Positions 5,960 through 10,232 of a stretch of 10,232 nt of DNA are shown here, one piece after another. The notes below the pieces were generated by a model. That model searched no databases. It saw nothing but the letters and a program-made list of their open reading frames with translations, and was not told the origin of the DNA. How positions within the stretch are numbered: the first letter of the stretch is position 1; each line of letters begins with the position of its first letter. A program made the position numbers and the translations under genes. The stretch is from Bacillota bacterium (lineage in GTDB: Bacteria; Bacillota; Clostridia; Peptostreptococcales; Anaerovoracaceae), in NCBI GenBank assembly GCA_016281165.1, contig JAEEIC010000191.1, positions 1 to 10,232 of the forward strand, in the 5' to 3' direction.

Positions 5960-6880
5960 CTACTTTGCCTTGAGGCCCGCGAGCTTTTTGAGATCGTCGA
6001 GCGTCTTCGCTTTCTTTGAATAAAGGGTGAGAGGAGCGCAGCTGGTGTTGCCTATGGGCGTCAGGTCGTAGCCCTGCGACTGGATCTCGGAGTTCAGATA
6101 CGCGATGTGCTGGAAAGCGTTGAGGTCGATCTCACCGCTGTTCAGGGCCTCGTTGGGAAGATTGTAGGCGTCGAAGATGATCACGTCGACGTAGATGCCG
6201 CTGTTCTCGTCGTCGAGGACCTTCTGCACCGCCCTCCACACGTCTCCGGAGCCGCAGACGCCCAGCTTTACGCTCTTCTTGCCCTCGGGCGAAGACTTGT
6301 AGCCCTCGAGGCTGCTCACGTAGTCCTCCGGCACGCTGTAGTTCGGGTCGTAATCGAAGGCCGGTCTGGAGGAGCCGCTGTTCTTTTCGAGTATGTACTG
6401 GGCGATGGTCTGGGTCTGATAGGCCTCGACGATCTTCTTATAGTCCTCGTTGTCCTTGTCCTCGGTCCTGGCGACTATCACGTTGATGAAGGGATTGCCC
6501 GAGCCGCTGTCCTGCACCTCGGTGATGAGGCCGTCCTCAGTGGGACTGAGGCCCGCAGGCACGGCGTAGGTGCCGTTGATGGTGGAGGCGCCGTAGTCGT
6601 CGAGGGTGGCGACGAGGGTGTTGGCGGCCGCCGGCACGATCTCGATATTGTATATGTATTTCGTTATATCCTTAAGCTCCGGGGTGAAGCCGGCCGCGTC
6701 GTCGACCTCGATGAGGCCCGCGGTCTCGAGCAGGCTGATGGCCCTCGCCTGGTTGGTGGCGTCGCTGGGAACGCCGATCTTGACAGGCTCCGCCTCCTCC
6801 TTGCTGCCTCCGCAGGCGGCGAGGGCAAATATGAGGCAAAGCGCGAGCAGCAGAGCCGCAGATCTTTTGATGGTTTTCAT
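5960..6880 (-). CDS. metQ: MetQ/NlpA-family methionine-binding lipoprotein with halves in swapped order (306 aa)
   Basis: Substrate-binding lipoprotein of the MetNIQ methionine importer. A lipoprotein signal ends in the lipobox LAAC (Cys23), so it is anchored to the outer face of the membrane. The family segments are present but in reversed order. Residues 33-176 match the usual C-terminal half (VKIGVPSDATNQARAISLLE, then INGTYAVPAGLSP, NPFINVIVAR and KIVEAYQTQTIAQYI). Residues about 177-201 are an extra linker. Residues 202-306 match the usual N-terminal half (SVKLGVCGSGDVW, LPNEALNSGEIDLNAFQHIAYL, IGNTSCAP, LYSKKAKTLDDLKKLA). In known MetQ proteins the FQH segment comes first. The swap joins the old C- and N-termini and opens the chain just before the KIxIPxD strand. 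AGGAG lies about eight bases before the ATG; metI ends 19 bases upstream. Methionine specificity rests on the family, the neighbours and the Met-rich leader. Confidence 0.92.
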   Translation of the reverse strand: MKTIKRSAALLLALCLIFALAACGGSKEEAEPVKIGVPSDATNQARAISLLETAGLIEVDDAAGFTPELKDITKYIYNIEIVPAAANTLVATLDDYGASTINGTYAVPAGLSPTEDGLITEVQDSGSGNPFINVIVARTEDKDNEDYKKIVEAYQTQTIAQYILEKNSGSSRPAFDYDPNYSVPEDYVSSLEGYKSSPEGKKSVKLGVCGSGDVWRAVQKVLDDENSGIYVDVIIFDAYNLPNEALNSGEIDLNAFQHIAYLNSEIQSQGYDLTPIGNTSCAPLTLYSKKAKTLDDLKKLAGLKAK

Positions 6881-6899
6881 TTCTCTTTCTCCTTTTTCC

Positions 6900-7598
6900 T
6901 TATTTCTTAAAAAGCTCTCTGTTGTACGTGCGCCTCGCCAGGGTGTTGCCCGTGATCTGGATGATCGAGACGATGACCAGCAGTATGATGACGCAGAGGT
7001 TCACTATATCCTGATAATGCATGTTCTGCCCGTAGTTGATGGCGAAGCTCCCTATCCCGCCGGCCCCGACGGCGCCCGCCGAGGTGGTGAGGCCGATGGT
7101 GGAGATGGCGGTGATGGTGAGGACCCGGATCAGGTCCGGCAGCGCTTCCTTAAGATAGACCCGGAAGATGATGCCGAGGGTACCGCTGCCCATGGATCTC
7201 GCCGCCTCGACCTTGCCCGGGTCGACGTCCGAGAGAGCGCTCTCCACCTGCCTGGTGAAGAAAGGCACCGCGCCGAACACCAGCGGGACCACCGCTCCCC
7301 TCACCCCTATCGAGGTGCCGACTATGAGGCGGGTGAAGGGGATGAGGAAGATCAGCAGTATGATGAAGGGTATGGAGCGGAAGACGTTGGTCACGACCTC
7401 GAGCGCCGTGTGGACGGGCTTGTTCGGCTTGATGCCGCCGGGCTTCGTCACTATCAGCAGGATGCCGAAGCAGCCTCCTATCAGCACCGTTATGAGGCCG
7501 GCGATGAAGAACATCTGGAACGTCGCCTCCATGCTGTCGATGAAGCGGTCCCAGTAATTGACCACATTGGGGAAGGTCCCTTTTATCGCTTCAAACAT
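6900..7598 (-). CDS. metI: MetI-type methionine ABC transporter permease (232 aa)
   Basis: Inner-membrane channel subunit of the MetNIQ importer, of normal family length. It has about five membrane helices (near residues 25-52, 68-93, 100-118, 153-175 and 198-220). The family signatures are all visible: NVFRSIPFIILLI in helix 2, GTSIGVRGAVVPL, the EAA coupling motif EAARSMGSGTLGIIF at 131-145 that contacts the ATPase, and a glycine-rich GAVGAGGIGSFAINYG at 175-190. The ATG at 7598 overlaps the end of metN by eight bases. It is preceded by GGAGGTGATC, a near-perfect match to the 16S rRNA tail, placed inside the last metN codons, so translation of the two is tightly coupled. It is followed by the binding-protein gene after 19 bases. 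Confidence 0.95.
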   Translation of the reverse strand: MFEAIKGTFPNVVNYWDRFIDSMEATFQMFFIAGLITVLIGGCFGILLIVTKPGGIKPNKPVHTALEVVTNVFRSIPFIILLIFLIPFTRLIVGTSIGVRGAVVPLVFGAVPFFTRQVESALSDVDPGKVEAARSMGSGTLGIIFRVYLKEALPDLIRVLTITAISTIGLTTSAGAVGAGGIGSFAINYGQNMHYQDIVNLCVIILLVIVSIIQITGNTLARRTYNRELFKK

Positions 7599-8673
7599 TT
7601 TCGATCACCTCCGCCCTGACCCCGCAGGAGCCTATGTACTCGAGGGCCGCGGCCACGTCGGCGCCGCTGCCCGAGATCTCCGCCACGATGCCGCCCAGGG
7701 CCCGGTCCGCGACCACGTCGACGTTGGCCAGCAGCAGGTTGACGTCCACGCCGAACTGCCTTGAGACCGTCGAGATCAGCGGCCTTCCGACCGTGTCCTT
7801 CGTGTAGGTGAAGCGTATGAGCTTCTTTTCGGGACTGCTGCCCAGCTCCACCGCCCCGCTCTCCACGAGCTTGCCTATCTTGCCCAGGCCCGAGGAGGCC
7901 TCGGTGAACCTTCTGGTGATCTCGCGCTCCGGAGCCGAGAAGACCTCGTAGACCGGACCTTCCTCGACCACCTTTCCGCCCTCCATGACCGCGACCCGGC
8001 TGCATATCGCCTTGATCACGGCCATCTCATGGGTGATGATCACTATCGTGAGGCCCAGCTTTTTGTTGAGATCCTTGAGGAGCTGCAGGATCGACTCCGT
8101 CGCCTCGGGATCGAGGGCCGAGGTAGCCTCGTCCGAGAGCAGTATCTTCGGATCGTTCGCCAGGGCCCTGGCGATGGCGACCCTCTGCTTCTGCCCGCCC
8201 GACAGCTGGCTGGGATAGGCGTTCCTCTTGTCGGTGAGATCTACGAGCTCCAGCAGGCTGTCGACCCTGGCGGCGATCTCTTCCTTAGACTTGCCGCAGT
8301 ATTTCAGGGGGTAGGCGATGTTGTCGAAGACGGTGCTGCGGTCGAGGAGATTGAAATGCTGGAATATCATCCCTATCGATCTTCGCAGCTGCCTCAGCTC
8401 CTTCTCGGCTACCGCCCTGCGGCCGCTCTGCTCTTCTCTGTACAGCCTGCCGGCGTCGCTGACGAATCTTCCGAAGCCCGAGATCTCTATGCTGCCGCTC
8501 TCGGGGATCTCGAGGAAGTTCAGGCAGCGGACCAGGGTGCTCTTGCCGGCGCCGGAGTAACCCATGATCCCGTAGACCTCGCCGTCTTCTATCGTGAGGC
8601 TCACGCCGTCCACGGCCCGGACGCTGGCGTCTTTGGTGATAAAGTGTTTTTCAAGGTTTTCGATAACTATCAT
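7591..8673 (-). CDS. metN: MetN-type methionine ABC transporter ATPase with NIL domain (360 aa)
   Basis: Cytoplasmic ATPase driving methionine import. Walker A is GYSGAGKS at 38-45, the Q-loop is in IFQHF (Gln105), the signature LSGGQ is at 157-161, Walker B is ILLSDE (177-182) and the H-loop His is at 215. Residues about 283-357 form the C-terminal NIL (ACT-like) domain, which in MetN binds methionine and inhibits transport when the cell is replete. Compared with E. coli MetN there are about 16 extra residues between the first strands and the Q-loop (about 66-98, rich in Arg and Glu). The ATG at 8673 has only a weak ribosome site (GGAC). It is the first structural gene after the leader-peptide attenuator, so expression should depend on escaping the terminator at 8696-8722. 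The end overlaps metI by eight bases. Confidence 0.95.
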   Translation of the reverse strand: MIVIENLEKHFITKDASVRAVDGVSLTIEDGEVYGIMGYSGAGKSTLVRCLNFLEIPESGSIEISGFGRFVSDAGRLYREEQSGRRAVAEKELRQLRRSIGMIFQHFNLLDRSTVFDNIAYPLKYCGKSKEEIAARVDSLLELVDLTDKRNAYPSQLSGGQKQRVAIARALANDPKILLSDEATSALDPEATESILQLLKDLNKKLGLTIVIITHEMAVIKAICSRVAVMEGGKVVEEGPVYEVFSAPEREITRRFTEASSGLGKIGKLVESGAVELGSSPEKKLIRFTYTKDTVGRPLISTVSRQFGVDVNLLLANVDVVADRALGGIVAEISGSGADVAAALEYIGSCGVRAEVIENV

Positions 8674-8695
8674 ATTAAAGGTCCATTCAAGGCAT

Positions 8696-8722
8696 AAAAA
8701 AGGGGAAGCTCTTCAGCCTCCC
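8696..8722 (-). terminator. Attenuator terminator before metN
   Basis: On the minus strand GGGAGGCT and AGCTTCCC (8 bases, one G-T wobble) close a GAAG loop, followed by C and six T residues. It lies between the Met-rich leader peptide and metN, with no gene of its own to terminate, which is the usual sign of an attenuator. Its 5' arm overlaps a 7-base sequence that can instead pair with the end of the leader ORF. Confidence 0.88.
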
Positions 8723-8774
8723 GGAACATCATACGCGCACACGCTCAAAAGAGCGCAGGCCCTTCAGTCCGGGA
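8719..8774 (-). promoter_or_regulatory. Predicted antiterminator pairing
   Basis: In the transcript UCCCGGA (plus 8768-8774, covering codons 19-21 of the leader peptide) is perfectly complementary to UCCGGGA (plus 8719-8725), which includes the first four bases of the terminator 5' arm. The two structures exclude each other. A small CGCTC-TTTT-GAGCG hairpin (8742-8755) closes the intervening loop. An upstream hairpin (8774-8791, GCGCAT with ATGCGT) inside the Met codons could act as the protecting 1:2 stem. Confidence 0.6.
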
Positions 8775-8829
8775 CGCATCCGCTCATGCGCATCGCCATA
8801 TCCATCATCTTCGCTTTAAGACTCTTCAT
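8764..8829 (-). CDS. Methionine-rich leader peptide of the metNIQ operon (21 aa)
   Basis: A 21-codon frame beginning MKSLKAK, with MMDMAMRM at residues 8-15 and ending in VPD before TGA. Six of 21 residues are methionine, five of them in a run of eight codons. AAAGG lies eight bases before the ATG, and a good promoter starts the transcript about 25 bases upstream. It sits between that promoter and an intrinsic terminator in front of a methionine transporter. The expected role is that of trp- or his-type leader peptides: low charged tRNA-Met stalls the ribosome on the Met codons, the antiterminator forms and metNIQ is transcribed. With ample methionine the ribosome reaches the stop codon, covers 8768-8774 and the terminator forms. 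The frame, codons and structures are seen; the mechanism is inferred. It is too short for most gene finders. Confidence 0.78.
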   Translation of the reverse strand: MKSLKAKMMDMAMRMSGCVPD

Positions 8830-8860
8830 GTCCGTTTCCTTTCTTAAAAACTTGTTTATG

Positions 8861-8889
8861 ATTGTAATGCGGCGTGCTGGTATTTGCAA
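8861..8889 (-). promoter_or_regulatory. Sigma-A-type promoter of the metNIQ leader
   Basis: On the minus strand TTGCAA (8884-8889), a 17-base spacer, then TACAAT (8861-8866). The predicted transcription start is near 8854, which leaves about 25 bases before the leader-peptide ATG. Confidence 0.7.
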
Positions 8890-8918
8890 ATCGTATTTAT
8901 CTTTAGTTGGTTATAGCT

Positions 8919-8932
8919 TTGATCTATATCAA
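8919..8932. promoter_or_regulatory. Perfect FNR/CRP-family type palindrome
   Basis: TTGAT-CTAT-ATCAA matches the FNR consensus TTGAT-N4-ATCAA at all ten fixed positions. Its centre is about 71 bases upstream of the predicted metNIQ transcription start, a usual place for activation by CRP/FNR-family proteins. No regulator gene is in the window, so the binding protein is unknown. Confidence 0.45.
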
Positions 8933-8940
8933 GAGATCGG

Positions 8941-8958
8941 ACGCTTAGAGCGAAGCGT
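8941..8958. repeat. Small inverted repeat ACGCTT-N6-AAGCGT
   Basis: Perfect 6-base arms between the SLH-gene terminator and the FNR-type site. No T run follows on either strand. It may be an additional operator or chance. Confidence 0.3.
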
Positions 8959-8995
8959 GACCCGCAGGATGACCTACGCTGCTTTCGGGCATATG

Positions 8996-9022
8996 AAAAG
9001 ACCGCCGCGAAGGGCGGTCTTT
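8996..9022 (-). terminator. Intrinsic terminator of the SLH-protein gene
   Basis: On the minus strand AAAGACCGCC and GGCGGTCTTT form a perfect 10-base stem around CTTCGC, ending in TTTT. It starts about 27 bases after the stop codon of the 9049-10232 gene. The stem is symmetrical enough to work in both directions. Confidence 0.9.
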
Positions 9023-9048
9023 CGTCATTACTTTTTAGGAGATCAGCT

Positions 9049-10232
9049 CTATTTGTTCATCTGATGGAGATAATAGACGACATTCGCTCTCGGACACTCG
9101 GCGTTCACGTCGTACTCCCCGCTGTAGGAGCCGGTGAGAAGGCCGCCGAAGTTGGCCCAGTTGAAGGCGTCGCTCCACCAGCTGCCCTGCCCGGTCTTGT
9201 TGGGCTCGCCCACCGCCCTGTAGATGAAGGTCAGGATGTGGGAATTCCTGCAGGTGCTCTTGGGGCTGAAGGTAGTCGGGCTCGTACCGTCGGTTATGCC
9301 CTTCTCGACCGCCCAGAGGACCGGCTTGTAGAACCAGTCGTTCTCGGCCACGTCGGTAAAGGGATTGGCCTTGGTCTCGGGCTCGGGGCAGCCCTGAGCG
9401 CGCCAGAGGAAGGTCACCACCTGGGCTCTGGTGCAGGTGTTCTTCGGGCTGAAGGTGGTCTCGCTCGTTCCGTCCGTCACCTGGGGATCCGCGGTGAAGG
9501 CCCAGACCACGGCATCGTAGAAATAGTCGTCCTTTACCACGTCGGTGAAGGGAATGGGCGATCTCTCTTCGAGACCTTCGAGGAACTTGTTCAGGGTGTG
9601 CAGGGCCTTATCGACTTCTTCCTGATCGTCGGAGCCGAGAGCGGTCTTCGCTCCGCTGAGCACGAGATCCAGAAGATCAAGAGATCCCTCGGTATATTTG
9701 TCTTTTTCAAGCTTTTCGGCCTTGTCGATCGCCTCTTCGAGCCTGCTCGTATCGACCTTGGGGATCTCCTTGAGGGCCGCGATCGCGGTGGACAGAGCCT
9801 TGGCCGCGGCGTCCACGGCCTCCTGATCGGCGTCTTCGGGAAGCGCTTCGGCCTTCTCAAGGGCTTTGATCAGATTAGCGTAGGATTCGGGAGTATATTC
9901 CTCCTCCTTAAGAGCCTTTGCCTGCTCGATGATGCGGATAAGATCGTCCTTACCGGCAGCGGGGATCTCAGATCCCTTTTTCTCAAGGGAGTCCATCGCG
10001 TCGTCCAAAGCCTTTGCCAGCTCGTCTATCGTCTCCTGATCAGCGTCCCCGGGCAGGGCTTCCGCCGCTTCCAGCACTTCCTTTACCCTGTCAAAGGTCT
10101 CGGGAGTGTGATCGTCTTCAACGAGGGCCTTGGCCTTTTCGATGAGATAGTCGAGCTCCGATCTGTCGCCGGGCTCTGTCTCTCCTGTCGTTTCGGTCTC
10201 CCCTGTCTCTCCTGTCCCGTCTGTCTTCTTTA
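9049..10232 (-). CDS. Cell-surface protein with FIVAR-like repeats and three SLH domains (5' end outside window)
   Basis: The frame stays open to the right edge, so the true start lies beyond 10232; 393 residues are visible. They begin with a Thr/Glu/Gly-rich linker (about 1-22), followed by three helical repeats of about 60 residues (24-84, 95-154 and 162-222). These share a pattern of an Ala/Lys-rich helix, YTPES or similar, and an ALP-x-DADQE-type turn, and resemble FIVAR-type surface repeats. Three S-layer-homology domains follow: 226-282 (FTDV, TFSPKNTCTRAQVVTFLWRA), 288-343 (FTDVAENDWFY, TDGTSPTTFSPK) and a degenerate third at 349-393. SLH domains bind secondary wall polymers, so this end anchors the protein to the wall and the missing N-terminal part would be displayed outside. 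In the second SLH domain the TRAQ-type motif is CRNS, which may weaken binding. A GTG at 10077 is internal, not the start. Confidence 0.9.
   Translation of the reverse strand, partial: KKTDGTGETGETETTGETEPGDRSELDYLIEKAKALVEDDHTPETFDRVKEVLEAAEALPGDADQETIDELAKALDDAMDSLEKKGSEIPAAGKDDLIRIIEQAKALKEEEYTPESYANLIKALEKAEALPEDADQEAVDAAAKALSTAIAALKEIPKVDTSRLEEAIDKAEKLEKDKYTEGSLDLLDLVLSGAKTALGSDDQEEVDKALHTLNKFLEGLEERSPIPFTDVVKDDYFYDAVVWAFTADPQVTDGTSETTFSPKNTCTRAQVVTFLWRAQGCPEPETKANPFTDVAENDWFYKPVLWAVEKGITDGTSPTTFSPKSTCRNSHILTFIYRAVGEPNKTGQGSWWSDAFNWANFGGLLTGSYSGEYDVNAECPRANVVYYLHQMNK
10176..10216 (-). repeat. Short direct repeat coding a Thr/Glu/Gly-rich linker
   Basis: CTGTCTCTCCTGTC occurs twice, at 10176-10189 and 10203-10216 (27-base period, in frame), with related partial copies nearby. 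It encodes TGET-type units in a flexible, wall-spanning linker and is likely to vary in copy number. Confidence 0.6.

Noticed and set aside
6606..7619. Plus-strand frame of 337 codons opposite metI and metQ
   Set aside because: It is antisense to two unmistakable transporter genes and has low-complexity Asp/Arg/Gly-rich shadow composition.
8674..9048. SAM (S-box) riboswitch or T-box upstream of metN
   Set aside because: I looked for the S-box core and the T-box GGTGG-type sequence on the minus strand and found neither; the region is explained by the leader peptide and attenuator.
9049..10077. Treating the GTG at 10077 as the start of the SLH protein
   Set aside because: The frame continues without a stop to the window edge and keeps the repeat pattern upstream of 10077, while no signal peptide follows the GTG.

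Overview
The window looks like a chromosomal segment from an anaerobic, GC-rich Firmicute, probably a Clostridia (Oscillospiraceae-like) relative. This is an inference from four things: the style of the S-layer-homology domains, the copper-amine-oxidase-type stalk domain, the purine-rich Shine-Dalgarno sites, and a lipoprotein-type ABC binding protein. All genes I accept lie on the minus strand, so transcription runs from high to low coordinates.

Right to left: (1) 9049-10232 is the C-terminal part of a secreted cell-surface protein with three helical FIVAR-like repeats and three SLH domains, closed by a strong terminator at 8996-9022. (2) 8674-8995 is a regulatory region. It holds a perfect FNR-type palindrome, a sigma-A-type promoter, a 21-codon leader peptide with six methionines, and an intrinsic terminator that can be replaced by a competing antiterminator pairing. 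(3) 5960-8673 is a methionine-type ABC transporter, metN-metI-metQ, tightly packed. The metQ product has its two halves in swapped order compared with the normal NlpA/MetQ family (an apparent circular permutation). (4) 4566-5766 is an ECF sigma factor overlapping a single-pass anti-sigma-like gene by 11 bases. (5) 3199-4338 encodes a secreted protein with a stalk domain and two cystatin-like repeats. The sigma gene and this secreted-protein gene share a promoter module of about 50 bases with identical -35/-10-like elements, identical spacing, and the same upstream palindrome. That makes the secreted protein a likely sigma target. (6) 362-2987 is a probable two-gene operon: a six-helix membrane protein fused to an E2/CAT-fold acyltransferase-like domain, then an unrecognised charged protein. 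(7) 47-241 is a small charged hypothetical protein.

How they work together: the transporter imports methionine, and the Met-rich leader most likely senses charged tRNA-Met by ribosome-mediated attenuation. The ECF pair is an independent envelope-signalling unit that regulates itself and the cystatin-like secreted protein. The acyltransferase-like operon has its own promoter and may be leaderless. Apart from the intergenic signals listed, I saw no RNA genes, insertion sequences or CRISPR arrays.
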